Part shown: in pieces, positions 19,838 to 31,138 of the stretch
How positions within the stretch are numbered: position 1 is the first letter of the stretch
Layout of the letters: each line of letters begins with the position of its first letter
Assembly (NCBI GenBank): GCA_038380435.1
Contig: JAWZYU010000001.1
Location: 14,736,001-14,800,000, forward strand
DNA length: 64,000 nt
Source of the DNA: Ryuthela nishihirai
Taxonomy: Eukaryota > Arthropoda > Arachnida > Araneae > Heptathelidae
Reading direction: 5' to 3'
Notes under the pieces: generated by a model
Told to the model about the DNA's origin: nothing
Database searches by the model: none
The model's input: the letters and a program-made list of their open reading frames with translations, nothing else
Position numbers and translations under genes: made by a program

Positions 19838-19948
19838 AAATACCCCCTCAAGCAGCTGCTTGCCACAGAGGTCTGACAGGAGCCTGTCAGTTTATATGCC
19901 ATAGTAGAAGGTCTGAGAGGATGGCAGGACCTCAGCAGAAAAACATAA
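19838..19948 (-). mobile_element. SINE-B copy 4, 3' half
   Basis: CCCCCTCAAGCAGCTGCTTG, GAGGTCTGACAGGAGCCTGT and GGACCTCAGCAGAAAAACAT form the reverse-strand tail half of SINE-B, close to consensus. The tRNA head is missing, as expected for a 5'-truncated retroinsertion. It adjoins the right arm of MITE-2 copy 2. Confidence 0.85.
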
Positions 19949-20283
19949 CAGAAATGCTCTTAATATTTTGTTAGAGCAGTGTATGAAGACCCGTGATTTC
20001 ATTGAAATAAAGATCTGCACCTGCAGTTCATATTTGTAAATCTTTAGTGAACAAAGGATTATTTTAATTCTTATTAATAATGCCGATTCAAAGGACCTAC
20101 CACTAGACAACAAAATGAAACTTTTTTTTTAAACATTGATCAAAGAGATGTTTTTAACTAATTTTGGGTGCTGAATTCAAAAATGGCTGTGAAAAATCTG
20201 CAGCACATAGAGTTTTTTCAAATTACAGATTGATGCATTTCAAATTTCAATGATTACGCATATTTGGGAAATGAAAATAAATG
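19949..20283. other. No gene seen
   Basis: AT-rich sequence without recognised repeats. Confidence 0.5.
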
Positions 20284-20293
20284 TAACTGTTTA

Positions 20294-20680
20294 GGGGCGG
20301 GGGTGGCTCAGTCGGTAGCGCGCCAGGCTCGTAATCTGTAGTTCGCAGGTTCGAGTCCCAGCTGGGTCAGCGTTGAGATTTATCCCCGCAAAATTCCCCG
20401 CCCTGCCCACGGTCAGTAGGGGACACCGATGGGCTTGGAAAGGCAGCCGTCCGTCGAATGGGACGTTAAGCCGTGGCCCCGTGTGCGGGAGAGCCAAACC
20501 CTGTGCACGTTAAAGAACACGCTGGATGGCCTTGACGGGAGGCTACCATCTGTCTCCCAACAGCTGTTCCAGTGGGTCCCCTCCCCAACCTTCTCTGAGC
20601 CTTCGGGTCCATGTGACCTGACCATTTAGCCCATGGTGTGCAAAAAAAGTGCCGCTCAGAGGTAAAACAACCCAACCCTA
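20294..20680 (+). mobile_element. SINE-A copy 8, full length
   Basis: Head GGGGCGGGGGTGGCTCAGTC, B box GGTTCGAGTCCC at 20350, complete body, and tail AACAACCCAACCC. TAACTGTTTA at 20284-20293 and TAACTATTTA at 20681-20690 form a 10-bp target duplication with one change. It is near consensus. Four overlapping open frames within it are artefacts. Confidence 0.92.
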
Positions 20681-20849
20681 TAACTATTTAATTAAATTGC
20701 AATTAAAACTTATTAATTAATTACATAATTACAGTGAAAAAAATTAGAAACATCATAGTTATATAACACTGAATATAAAGTAACAAATGAAATAATATTG
20801 AAACGCAAAATAATAAAACGTGGGAAAGGATCTTTTATACTTACAAGAA

Positions 20850-21620
20850 ATTCATTTTTGTATTTTATATGCTGAGGTATCTTCCTTCTGCAAGAACCAG
20901 AAGTAGTCACCCATCATTGCTGGGTCACACCTGCCTTGGCATACTCCTCCATGATTCCGATATCCTGGTTAAATCTTTCCCCTTGCTCATCACTGACAGC
21001 TCGTAAGTTCTTGCGAAAGAAGTTGGGATGCGAGTGCAAAAAATGGATCTTCAAAGACATTCGGCAGCCAAGATTTTTATAGTTTTTGAGAAGATCTTGA
21101 GTGAGCTGATGGTAGATATCCTCTTTGTTATTCGCCACAAAACCCTGGATCACAGACGTGAAGGATTTCCATGCAGTGTGCTTCTTCATATTCAGTTTTT
21201 ATTCAAATACAGTATCATTCAGTAGCTTCCTGATCTGAGGATCAACAAAGATCCCGTTTTTGAGTTTGGCATCACTTAGTTTTGGAAAATTTTCCTTCAA
21301 GTGCAAAAACCCTTTACCAGTTTTGTCCACAGCCTTTACAAAGTTTTTCGAAGCTCCAATTTGAGTTATAAGTAATAGTGACTTTATCGGCAATTTTTCG
21401 AAATAATGGCTTGGTTACAAAATTTGTTGAAGATGTCAAAGTGAAAACCGTTGAAAGCGATGAACTAATGAGTGAAAGTTTCTGTTGGGATAAATGCACA
21501 GAACTCTTCGTTGTCATGGCTAAATTCTTGGAGTGTGGAGGGTTCCTTATTATACACCACGTCTTTCAGGATATATGTAAAATTATTTGTGTTTAAATTG
21601 GACAAAGCGTTCGTTCGCCT
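20850..21620 (-). pseudogene. Decayed copy of a repetitive arthropod protein family (MSLKIHFLHSH)
   Basis: Reverse-strand frames read, in order, GASKNFVKAVDKTGKGF (near 21340), PKLSDAKLKNGIFVDPQI (near 21260), AWKSFTSVIQGFVANNKED (near 21170), MSLKIHFLHSH (near 21060), AVSDEQGERFNQDI (near 20985), and after a frameshift AMMGDYFWFLQKED (near 20910). From memory, this order matches a family found in many copies in arthropod and other invertebrate genomes, usually unnamed. Its function is unknown to me. Several frameshifts break it. It is probably carried by a transposable element, but no ends were found. Confidence 0.65.
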
Positions 21621-21639
21621 TTTCCAACGATTTGAAATT

Positions 21640-22425
21640 TAGCATTAAGATAGCCATAGGCGAAGCGAAGGGACTATAGTTGGGGAAGGAGGAAGAAACA
21701 AAACTTTTCCAACTAAGAAAATTTACATAAATTATAAATATTTACATAAATTATAAATACTTTACATAAATTTAATTATCTGGGCAAATCCAGAGTGCCT
21801 CGATTTTGCAACATCGCCATGATCTTACAAGAAAGAAATCCCTATTTTTACATCTCACCTGAATTTTACCAAGTCACTTCGAATTCTACCAAATGCCAAA
21901 GATTTTGCCAAGTTTTGGAGTTGGCCAAATCTCCAATGCGGAAAATAACAAAATACGAAGAATAATAATTTGAATGATTAGTATGTTTTTAAATTTCACA
22001 AAACCAATCGCAATTTTCACAACTCATCTGTATTTTACTAAGTGGCTTCGAATTCTACCAACAGCCTTAGTTTTGCGAAGTTGCCTCGATTTCGCCAACT
22101 CTCCTAGATTTTTCCGAATTGTCTCCATTTTGCCAATTCTCATTAATTTCACAAAATCAATCCCAATATTCACAACTCGCCTGTATTTCAGCAAGTGGAT
22201 TCGAATTTTGCCAAGTGCCTTAGAGTTTTCCAAGTTGCCTCGATTTTTACAATTACCCTAGATTTTTCCAAATTATCTAAATCTTCTAATTCCCTTAATT
22301 TTGCAAACAAAAATTCCAATTTTCAAAACTCATCTGGATTTTACAAAGTCTCTTCGAATTTTGCCAACTCCGCTTTACTTTTCAGGGGGAGCGTCCCCCC
22401 CCCGTAGCTATGCCCCTGAAGATAG
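21640..22425. repeat. Tandem array of about four 155-165-bp units
   Basis: Units start near 21838, 22003, 22158 and 22313. They share words such as TTCACAACTCATCTGTATTT, AAGTGGCTTCGAATTCTACC and TTTTTCCGAATT. The block starts near TAGCCATAGGCGAAGCG and ends in GGGGGAGCGTCCCCCCCCCG then TAGCTATGCCCCTGA. G-rich/C-rich ends like these also appear in the 249-bp MITE at 42180. Frames of 60-95 codons in either strand are repeat shadows. Confidence 0.7.
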
Positions 22426-23197
22426 GCATGACACTGCGATGAAAATGGGGGACTGCACATCTTGCAAATAACACACGTTTTCTTTATTGATATATATATA
22501 TAAAATATTCTTCCAAGAAGTTCGTATAAATTTTTGAGGCATGTTTTGTTTTTTCTTGATTGTTTACGTTTTAATTAATTGATCATATGCTAATTGTAAC
22601 TGGAGTGGTTTTTTAGAAATGTCAGACCATAAACAGGACTGAAATTGGGTCTTGTTAAAAGTAACATACAAATGAAGCTTAAAAAATATTTTACAAATGA
22701 ATTAATAATTATTTGTACACAGAAACTAAAAAGAAATATTATTGTGTACTATTAATCAAAATTAAGTGTTGTAAAATGTTTTCAAATGGCAGTAAAATCA
22801 AAATATGGCGTAAACTATTTAGATACTGAGACGTTGAACAGAATAGAATATCTGCACTTTGAAAGCAAAGAGGGACGATTTTTCGCTGAGGGAAGGAAAA
22901 TTATACAGATCTACGTTCATTGTGTGCCATCGAGAGAATAATAAAGTGAACAGCTACAGTAAGAAGATTATATGAAAAGAAAAGCCTGCTAAGAAATGTT
23001 TTTCTAAACTTTTCAAGCGATGTATTCTTATATCTATCTGCTCAAAAGCTGTGATTTTGAGATATTCCGATTATCTGCCAAAGGAGTTAGAAATCTTAAG
23101 GATTTCAAAAAAAAAAAAGAAATTTGATTCGTATCAGTTGCATAATTTTGAAAAAAATTCCTTTTCGTAGTTTGTAAGAAAAAAATAAATAAATATT
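22426..23197. other. No gene seen
   Basis: AT-rich sequence with an (AT)n run near 22488-22501 and a short A-run near 23107. Nothing else was recognised. Confidence 0.5.
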
Positions 23198-23378
23198 ACC
23201 TCAAGCAGCTGCTTGCCACAGAGGTCTCTGTAAGTTTATACCCCATACTTGAAGATCTGTGAGGATGGCGGGACCTCAGCAGAAAAACAATTCAAGTATT
23301 CTTGCCTTACCCGGGGCTCGAACCCAGGCCCCTTAGATCAGTAGCCAAACGCGCTAACCACTCGACCACTGGACGGCT
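23198..23378 (-). mobile_element. SINE-B copy 5, full length
   Basis: Reverse-strand ACCTCAAGCAGCTGCTTGCC, GGCGGGACCTCAGCAGAAAA, B box GGGGCTCGAACCCAGG at 23312, and head GCGCTAACCACTCGACCACT. This copy is close to consensus. It keeps a recognisable class II tRNA-like head on the complementary strand. Confidence 0.88.
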
Positions 23379-24232
23379 ACCATTTGTAAGACATTTGCAT
23401 TTTAATGAAGCAAAATAACAAAAACTCAAGACAAAGGTTACTTTCTTTTAACTAAGGTCTCAAAACATAGCAAACTAAAAATAGTATTTAAACATAGGTC
23501 TCAAAACTATGCAAACTTTTTACTTACATAAAAATACTTATAATGAAACAAAATAGCGAAAATCAAAGACAAAGGTTTTTTATAATTAAATTGTCAGAAG
23601 GCATGCTGTACGAACCACATTCTATTACAAATAAGCGTCTTTCACGTAAGTTATCACGTGATTATTGTGCAAATCTATCGCATTATCTAATATAATGAAT
23701 AGATAATTGGTTGTCAGAATGAGTTCAAAGCATTTAATGTGTTGCATCCTGTAAGAATCTATAGCCTACGTATAATGTATGATTGGATGGAAAGCGTTAC
23801 ATTAACTCGGCATGCTGTCAAGTGAGCCTTTTCAGTCCATGTTGAGGAGTGAATGACCAGATATTTTCAAAAAAGAGACAGCTCACCTCTTGTGAGTACG
23901 TAATATTACCTGGATTACAGACGTCACTGCATGATGCTCACTACAACTAGAGATACCACTTTCTACTCCGATCCAGTCGTATGAAAGGATAGACTACGAA
24001 AACTGATATCTCGTAGCATTTCAAACAGGAAATATTCTTCAGTAGCAAAAAGAGTAAATTGAAACATTTTAATCTTTCGAAATAGGGGTAGCACAATAAA
24101 TTTTCTTCAACTTGAGGTTAATTGAAACAACCTATTGAAGCGTAGGTATGTTAAGAATTAGCAGCTGATAAAACAGCCATAAAATATTACCGACAAACTT
24201 AAAAAGACCAGAAAGACTGGAAAGTTATCCTT
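23379..24232. other. No gene seen; short direct repeat
   Basis: CTCAAGACAAAGGTT near 23424 and ATCAAAGACAAAGGTT near 23563, each following a GAARCAAAATA word, mark a diverged direct repeat of about 145 bp. AGGTCTCAAAAC also recurs (23455, 23498). No gene was recognised. Confidence 0.5.
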
Positions 24233-24245
24233 GGAGACGAAAGGA

Positions 24246-24624
24246 TTTGGGTTGTTTTACCTCTGAGAGGCACTTTTTTGCACACCATGGGCAAAATGGC
24301 CAGGTCACATGGACTCCGAAGGCTCAGAGAAGGTTAGGGGACCCACTGGAACAGCTGTTGGGAGACAGATGGTAGCCTCCCGTCAAGGCCATCCAGCGTG
24401 TTCTTTAACGTGCACAGGGTATGGCTCTCCCGCACACGGACCACGGCTTAACGTCCCATCCGACGGACGGCGGCCTTTCCAAGAATATCGGTGTCCCCTA
24501 CTGACCGTGGGCAGGGCGTGGAATTTTGAGGAGATAAATCTCAACGCTGACCCAGCTGGGACTCGAACCTGGGAACTACAGATTACGAGCCTGACGCGCT
24601 ACCGACTGAGCCACCCCCACCCCA
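24246..24624 (-). mobile_element. SINE-A copy 9, full length, 13-bp TSD
   Basis: Tail GGGTTGTTTTACCTCTGAGA, complete body, B box CTCGAACCTGGGA near 24561, head GAGCCACCCCCACCCC. GGAGACGAAAGGA is duplicated exactly at 24233-24245 and 24625-24637. A near-consensus, young-looking copy. Confidence 0.93.
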
Positions 24625-24637
24625 GGAGACGAAAGGA

Positions 24638-25354
24638 AACATAATACTTATGCTTTAGTTTTTGGGAGTTTTTTCTTTGTTTCAGTTCCTTTCTCTGTTG
24701 CGAGATTAAATTGCGAAATCGATGTATCAGTCAAACACTAAAACAAAGTTCTTCATGTAATTCGATTTACACGGAATATAGAACAAACAGAGTGTGAACG
24801 AAATATCTGATTTGTTCACCGTGAATATTGATTACGGTAGCAGCATGCACAAGATCATGACAGGTATCAGTTGGGTTCCTGATAATTTCGAAACAAGTAT
24901 CGCTTACAAGTCTTCAAAGTCTGATGTTAACGGAGTTTATTCCTGATGGTCTATCCATACAATTTCCCCACTGATCGATAAGATTGAAGTCTGCAAACTG
25001 AGGCTGAAAATTAAATAAAGAAAAAGAAAACAGCGATATTGGAGATATACAGTGTTGCAAACTTAACGTTTTTCAAGTTGTGTAACTCGGAAAATTTTAA
25101 GTTTGTTTATGTCTTGAAATTTGCTTTTTTTTTCTTTTAAATCTAAAAACTATTTTTTCTTTCTTTCATTTTAGTATTTTTCTTTAAACCAGTTTCATAA
25201 CGATTAAAATTTTTATGACTTAACTTTGTAAGTCCATTCCTTTAATCGATATCTCACCTTTGTCTTTTATACATGCAGTGTTTGATTCCAGTGAAATACT
25301 GCCTCCAATCTCATAAGGCATTAACCATGTCTGAAAGGGCAGGTTGATCAAGGC
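24638..25354. other. No gene seen
   Basis: AT-rich sequence with poly(T) tracts near 25123. No repeat family was recognised. Confidence 0.5.
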
Positions 25355-25467
25355 GACACGAACTCGAAGGTTGTCACATCACTAATTTCTAAAAATAATC
25401 GTTGCCAAATATTTTTTATCAATTCTGTAATCAACCATAGTGTTCGGATATTTTTTGAGCGACTGTA
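25355..25467. mobile_element. MITE-1 copy 2, right half only
   Basis: From CGAACTCGAAGGTTGTCACA through TCACTAATTTCTAAAAATAA, TCTGTAATCAACCATAGTG and TTTTTTGAGCGACTGTA it matches the right half of MITE-1. It begins close to the element's centre of symmetry, so the entire left arm is missing. Confidence 0.85.
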
Positions 25468-25810
25468 CTTTAATAAAGCATCTCGTGTCTTTTTAAAAAT
25501 CTTGGATTGACACCTTGTGATACAGCGATTCAAAGGTATCTTTATGACAGACATCCCAGGCATCTTTTAACCTTTATGAAACTAATCAGAATCTTGCGTA
25601 CGTAAAATGACCGAAAAATGTAAATATATTAGCTTTTTTTTGCATTTATCTTCAAAACGTTTTCTAAAAATTAAAAAAGAAAAATGATAAATTAGAATCA
25701 TTAAATTTTCTTCGCGCCCTCACTTTGGAGACTCCTGAGTTATGAAAATATGGACGTAAACATTTTAACATATATTTAACGCAACCTGCATTGTCTATTT
25801 TATTTATTGT
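25468..25810. other. No gene seen
   Basis: AT-rich sequence. No supported feature. Confidence 0.5.
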
Positions 25811-26017
25811 GTCCCGTGGCCGAGTGGTTAGTACGCTTGGCTGCCTGGGTTCCAGATCTTGAGCCTGGTTTGGGACCTAGGTTCGAGCCCCGGGTAAGGC
25901 ATGGTTGTATGTGTCGTTTTTCTGCTGAGGGCCTGCCATCATCTCAGACCTTCTACTTTGGCATATAAACTGACAGGCTCCTGTCAGACCTCTGTGGCAA
26001 GCAGCTGCTTGAGGGGG
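25811..26017 (+). mobile_element. SINE-B copy 6, full length with enlarged head
   Basis: A textbook head, GTCCCGTGGCCGAGTGGTTA, is followed by GCGCTTGG-like sequence. The B box GGTTCGAGCCCCGGG is near 25881. About 20 extra bases (TTCCAGATCTTGAGCCTGG) lie between the anticodon-equivalent region and the B box. The body ends GCAGCTGCTTGAGGGGGTAT. Short TTTA repeats follow it at 26024-26046. Confidence 0.88.
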
Positions 26018-26771
26018 TATTTAGTTCATTTATTTATTTATTTATTAGAATAGGGCATTTGCAATATGTGCAGTGGACAAACCTGACAATGTTGAAATGG
26101 ACTAAGACTCAGTACATTCAGCTATGGAATGAGATCAATTTATATCAAGATTCCTCAGGCCTAAATCCACTTGAAAGACTTGTTAGTTGGTTCTGATTCT
26201 TTTTACACTTTATTGAATAAGGCTGAAGTGAAATGGATCTTTAGTCAAAGGAACCTATTCAAAAATAAGACCCGAAATGTAATGAGCACTAAAATGGTAA
26301 AATATGTTTAGCTGTTCTATCAGGAATTAAGCAACAAAATAAATGCTGTAGCGATTATGAAATATGCAGATTACGCCGCATATGATTGGTACCATGGGGA
26401 TCTTTTAGGCTTATCCAGCGGAGGACGGACCTAGAGCTTCCAAAAGTGCTACCACCTCAGACATGTTCTTTAAATTTCCAGATGCAGAGCAAAATGTGTT
26501 CCTCTCCATCACTGAAGATACTGACACTGATGATTCAACAGGTTATTTTTAAGTTGAATGTCACATTGCTATATCTAAAGAGATTTTACTTTCTAATAAA
26601 ATGAAAATCCTCCTTACATTCATTAACGAATCACTTTGTAGTCAATACTATAAGAATTTTCTCATGGTAGGATTTCTATATCGGTAGATTTATTATATGA
26701 CAGAATATATTTTTTTTTATTTCGCATAATTGATAAATTTATGCTTCTTCAGTTAAACAATTGTTCTCTAC
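26018..26771. other. No gene recognised
   Basis: A 72-codon frame at 26386-26604 has no motif I know. The rest is AT-rich. Confidence 0.5.
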
Positions 26772-26773
26772 TA

Positions 26774-28151
26774 CACTGTTCAAAGTGGAAATCACAACAC
26801 CTCGAAGGAAATAATGTATACGCCCGAAACTGACAGGACGGAAGCTATGTGCAAATGATCAAATAACGGAATGTGACAATGCAACGTACGTGCGATTATT
26901 GCACATTCATCAACATAATAGACTCACCGTGGGGTGTTATACAAGCCTGTAGACATTTCGGCATTCCATCAATCAGATGGTTGAGAGTGTTCTGAGGTTG
27001 GGCATTCCAAACTGCATCCAACTGGGCACGCAACTGTACCAGGTGCGCCGCCGGAGAGAGCCTGCGACCCATAAGGTCTCACCCATGATCAATGGGCGAC
27101 ATGTCCGTGGAGTATGGCGGCTATGGGAGAATGTCTACACCTTGCAGACTCCATCGTTGCACATGCAGTGTGTGGAGTGGCATTGCCCTGCTGCAAAATC
27201 AGTCCAGGGGCATGGTGGTAAGGAAGGGTCGTGCCACAGGATTAATAATGTCATCGATGTAACGTCTCGCCATTAGCAGGCAAGGAACATGGGGCAGAGG
27301 TGTCCGGTCACCATATGTGATGCCATCCCATATTATTGTACCATGGTGAGTAACCATATAGTAGAGAATGGAAGAGGGTTCCTCATGTTGTTGACGACGC
27401 CGACGCCATGCTGACAAAAAGCTGTCTGGCATGCTGAAACAGAATTGGGACTCGTCTGTAAACAATACTCTCCTTCTTTCCATAGTCCAATGTTGCTTCA
27501 TTCGACACTGTGTAGACGGTATAACGGGTGGTGTCACTGCAATGGCAGATGTCAGACTGGACTTCTCGCCCTCATTCCTGCATCATGCTGTCTAATGGAT
27601 TGTGTGGAGACCAGGGTACCCATAACGGTCTACAAATCATTCTGTAGCACAGTCAATGTGGTGAAATGGTCATGCATGGCCCTTCTACGTAGCATGCTAT
27701 CTTCACGTCCTGTGGTGTGATGTGCTGGTCCCATACCTGTCCTTCATGTCATTTGGAGTTCCATGATGTGTGAGACGCACCTTTGCATTGTGCTCATATT
27801 GCACCCCATATGTGTGGCGATCTCTCAAAGGCTCAATTCGAGCTCTCGCACATCGACGATTCGCTCAATTCACTCGAGATCAATTGGGCATAACGGTTGG
27901 CCGGCGTGTCAAAGACATGTTCCAAACATTTTCGCAGACTGTACATCCATCATCCACCCAACCTCATTATCGGTCATGCTCTGATAGAAGCTCGTGTGCA
28001 CCTGGTATTTATCCACGGCTCAGATGGTATCACGTGTTCATTCACTGCGGGACTTTGATCATTTGCATATCTCCTATGGCACTGCCTCCTGCCATTTACA
28101 TATCTCTACTTCCATTCGTTCTTGGTGTTGCAAATTCCACTTCGAGCAGTG
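26774..28151 (-). mobile_element. Tc1-like DNA transposon, complete ends (1378 bp)
   Basis: The left end CACTGTTCAAAGTGGAAATC and right end GATTTC-like ...CACTTCGAGCAGTG are inverted repeats of about 28 bases with a few changes. TA flanks both (26772-26773 and 28152-28153). The transposase lies on the reverse strand. The size is normal for Tc1-like elements. The 700-1500 remnant is a second copy. Confidence 0.9.
26920..27990 (-). pseudogene. Tc1-family transposase, decayed
   Basis: The best frame (27537-27199) contains RRVLFTDESQFCFSM with the first catalytic Asp, HHGTIIWDGITYGDRTPL, and ARRYIDDIINPVARPF. Downstream, in a broken frame, the second catalytic region is seen only as RAMPLHTLHVQR, where the family has QQDNARPH-like sequence, so that Asp is lost. 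SPIDHG and LDAVWNAQPQ mark the DDE-family C-terminus near 27060-26990, and INHLIDGMPKCLQACI-like sequence follows. Multiple stops and frameshifts leave it non-functional. Family members bind the TIRs and move the element into TA. Confidence 0.85.
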
Positions 28152-28369
28152 TATAAATGAAATAATAAAACCATCCTAGATGTAAATGCTATCTTAAATG
28201 AACCATGTTTGTTTAGTAGCACTTGTTAAAAATACCAGGGGAGGCAAAATTTCCTCTCTACAATCAGAAACGAAAAGGCAAGAAAAATAATTTAAGCTAG
28301 TCTTATCTAATATATCAGACGCTTGTGAGTGATTGACTGATGGCTGTAACAAGAGATCACGCAAATTCT

Positions 28370-29260
28370 TACTATGATGCAGAAATGGTAGAGCTCCGAA
28401 AATTTGCACCTAGCTGTAATCTGGGTCTTAGATCTGAGGAAAAATACGAAATTTGACCTTCTACATGTCCTTCAAGCTCAAATGGTAGTCACGTAGGGCT
28501 TGGGGTGGGTTGTTTTACCTCTGAGCAGCACTTTTTTGCACACCATGGGCTAAATGGCCTGGTCACATGGACCCCGAAGGCTCAGAGAAGGTTGGGGGAG
28601 GGGACCCACTGGAACAGCTGTTGGGAGACAGATGGTAGCCTCCCGTCAAGGCCATCCAGCGTGTTCTTTAACGTGCACAGGGTATGGCTCTCCCGCACAC
28701 GGGGCCACGGCTTAACGTCCCATCCGACGGACGGCGGTCTTTCCAAGCCCATTGGTGTCCCCTACTGACCGTGCGCAGGGCGGGGAATTTTGCGGAGATA
28801 AATCTCAACGCTCACCCACTAGGACTCGAACCTGGGAACTACAGATTACGAGCCTGGCGCGCTACCGACTCAACTACCCCCGCCCCATTCACGTAGGGCA
28901 AACCTAGATCTATGAGTGCTAGAAACGCGAAAATTTGTGTCTGGTGGTGTTTCGGGCTGTAAATGTCCGAAACGTTATGAAATTTATGATTCGGAGGGTT
29001 CTTCGAGGTCAAAGGTCAAATGTAGATCTACCGATGGCTACAGTGCTAAAAATTGGTGACTGGAGGAATTTTGAGACGTAGATCTCAGAAATTATGTCAC
29101 ATTTTGGAGGGGATATACTGGTGCTGGAGATCTAAAAATTAGCGAATAGGGCTATTTCAGGCAGTAGAACTCAGGCATAAGAGGGATTTTCAGATCCGAT
29201 GTCACGTTAGAGGTCAAATAGAGGTCGGAGTGATGGTACAGAAATCAAGAGGTGCCGAAG
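28370..29260. repeat. Diverged tandem repeat, about 110-120-bp units, split by SINE-A
   Basis: Words such as GTAGATCTACCGATGG, GTAGATCTCAGAAATTATGT, GAGGTCAAAGGTCAAATG and CTAAAAATTGGTGACTGG recur in order every 110-120 bases, from 28385 to about 29240. SINE-A occupies 28500-28888. No reading frame runs through. It may be satellite-like sequence or the internal repeat of an element. Confidence 0.6.
28500..28888 (-). mobile_element. SINE-A copy 10, full length, 11-bp TSD
   Basis: Tail GGGTTGTTTTACCTCTGAGC, complete body, B box CTCGAACCTGGGA near 28826, head ACTACCCCCGCCCCAT. TCACGTAGGGC flanks it exactly at 28489-28499 and 28889-28899. The 87-codon frame inside is conserved between SINE copies only because the copies are young. 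Confidence 0.93.
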
Positions 29261-29621
29261 ACATCATTTGGTTTCTAGAACACAATATACTACTTTGTTT
29301 TGAAACTTTCAGTTTTATCACTATTCCATCTTTTTATCATATATAACTGTTGAATCGTGTTTTAGTCTTAACAAATAAAGAGATTTCAACTGCCCAAAAC
29401 TCGAATGTAGTCTTCGTTCCACAGAGAATGTTGCAATCTAAAAAAAATTTCTCAACCATTAAAAATCTATCTTTTTTCTCATAACAATGTGTTACTTTTT
29501 GCTTCTTCTAGCTTATTTTGTTACATGTGAATTAGCAACACTGGATATATATATATAATGTCAATCAAGCAATTCTTCCGCACACCTGAAATTTCAGATG
29601 TGTGCGAATTATATTATTTGA
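29261..29621. other. No gene seen
   Basis: AT-rich sequence with an (AT)n run near 29546-29557. No other structure. Confidence 0.5.
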
Positions 29622-29995
29622 AATTTTTTACCTTTGAGTGGCACTTTTTTGCAGAAAGTGAAGTAAATGGCCAGGTCACAAAGACTCCAAGGGCTCAGAA
29701 AATCTTGAAAAGGGAGATCCACTTGGACAATGGAGTTAATGAAAACGACAGAAACAACTATCCAAGTCCATCGAACGTGTTCTTTAATGAGCGCAGTGTA
29801 TGATTCTCACTCACACGACTACGACTTACCGTGCCATGCCAAGAGATGGCCACTTAGAAAATCCACGAGGTGCCGCTTTTCTCATCGCGAGAGAAGGGAA
29901 GGTTTGGAGGGAAAAAGCAGGCCTAGATGGAACTTTAGCCTGGGAATATCAAATGACGAATCTGATGTGCTATCGACTGAGCAAATCCCTTCCCA
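29622..29995 (-). mobile_element. SINE-A copy 11, old
   Basis: The blocks stay in the right order though heavily mutated: TTTTACCTTTGAGTGGCACT, AATGGCCAGGTCACAAAGAC, GTTCTTTAATGAGCGCAG, GCCAAGAGATGGCC and GATGTGCTATCGACTGAGC. The B box is lost. An 80- to 106-codon frame across it is a relic of the repeat. Confidence 0.75.
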
Positions 29996-30747
29996 GGTTC
30001 TGTGGTTACTATGACACGACCTGCTCATCGCCCACAAACAATGATACTATCATTCAAAAGAATCCTTATACAATATCAATGTTCTCCTATTTAATACGCC
30101 ATTCAAGAGTTCCTGTTTAGTACGTCTTCACGATGCCAAATATTTCCTGACAGGTCTCCCCATACCCAAATTTCAAACACATGTAGTTTACGCCACATTT
30201 TAAACGCTAAAATATTGACCCCTGATCTCTTCAAACGCTGAAATCTGTTGCCGTGCCTTTCCGTGATGAAAGCCTCTTCTCATAACAATGCTCAAATCAT
30301 CGTCATCAGCTTCTCTCTGGTGACCAGTATTCATCTTACTACTAGTGGCCAGTTCCGATGGCTGACTATTATAAAGCACACCTGGCACAATATTCCATAT
30401 GGATACGCTTCCTGGATCTGCTGATTACGTAAAGAATTCTGCTGCGTGCTGGGAACCAACGATCAAGCCCCTCGTGAGCTGCTTTATGTGAGCTCGTTTG
30501 CCCACAGGAAAACATACGGCTGATAATGCATCGCTTGCTGCTACCTATACAGCGTATTTAGTCGTGTTATTTTCTTCTATGTTTTTAGGTGTGAAATTAA
30601 AAAGATCGGATAGAGTTGCTTAAAAATGGAATTTTATTATTGTTCTTTGCGTAAGAGTTGTAGCATTATATGCAAAAGGGAAAGAATTAAATTGCTGTCC
30701 CAGCTTAGTATTAGAGTTCTCACTGACTGTGGACTTGTGCATTAGGT
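29996..30747. other. No gene seen
   Basis: Mixed-composition sequence. Short frames on both strands have no known motif. Confidence 0.5.
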
Positions 30748-31136
30748 TGATTTGATTTACCTCTGAGCAGCACGTTTTCGCACACAATAAGCTAAATGGC
30801 AATATCACAAGGACCCCCAGAGGCTCAGAGACGTCTAGGGGAAGGGAACCTACTGAACAGCTGTTAGGAGACAGATGGGAGCCTCCAGTCAAGGCCATAC
30901 AGCGTGTTCTGTAACGTGAATAGGATATGGCTCTCCTACACATGGGGACAAGACTTCATGTCACAAGCGACGGATGGTGGCCGTTACCAAGTCAATCAGT
31001 GTGTCTCTATTATCCCCAAGGGTAGCAGTGGGGCTTAGCGGGAACAAATCTCAACGCTGGCACAGTTGGGGCTCGAACCTGGGAACTGCAGGTAACGAAC
31101 CTGGCGCCCTACCAACTGAGTTACCCCTGCCCCTGC
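30748..31136 (-). mobile_element. SINE-A copy 12
   Basis: TTTACCTCTGAGCAGCACG, GCTCAGAGACGTCTAGGGG, CAGCTGTTAGGAGACAGATG, B box GCTCGAACCTGGGA near 31072, head ACTGAGTTACCCCTGCCCCT. It is near full length and moderately diverged. The head ends in a duplicated CCCCTG unit. Confidence 0.82.
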
Positions 31137-31138
31137 CC

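Noticed and set aside
26386..26604. 72-codon frame considered as a piggyBac transposase start
   Set aside because: Only a loose resemblance. No conserved residues, TTAA ends or downstream catalytic region.
28505..28768. 87-codon frame repeated in several places (MGCF/MGLERS-type peptides)
   Set aside because: These are translations of SINE-A. Both strands are open in young copies, and the conserved unit is the DNA element with tRNA head and TSD.
29558..30120. Overlapping 81-106-codon frames
   Set aside because: They run across an old SINE-A copy in three phases. No motif and no splice support.
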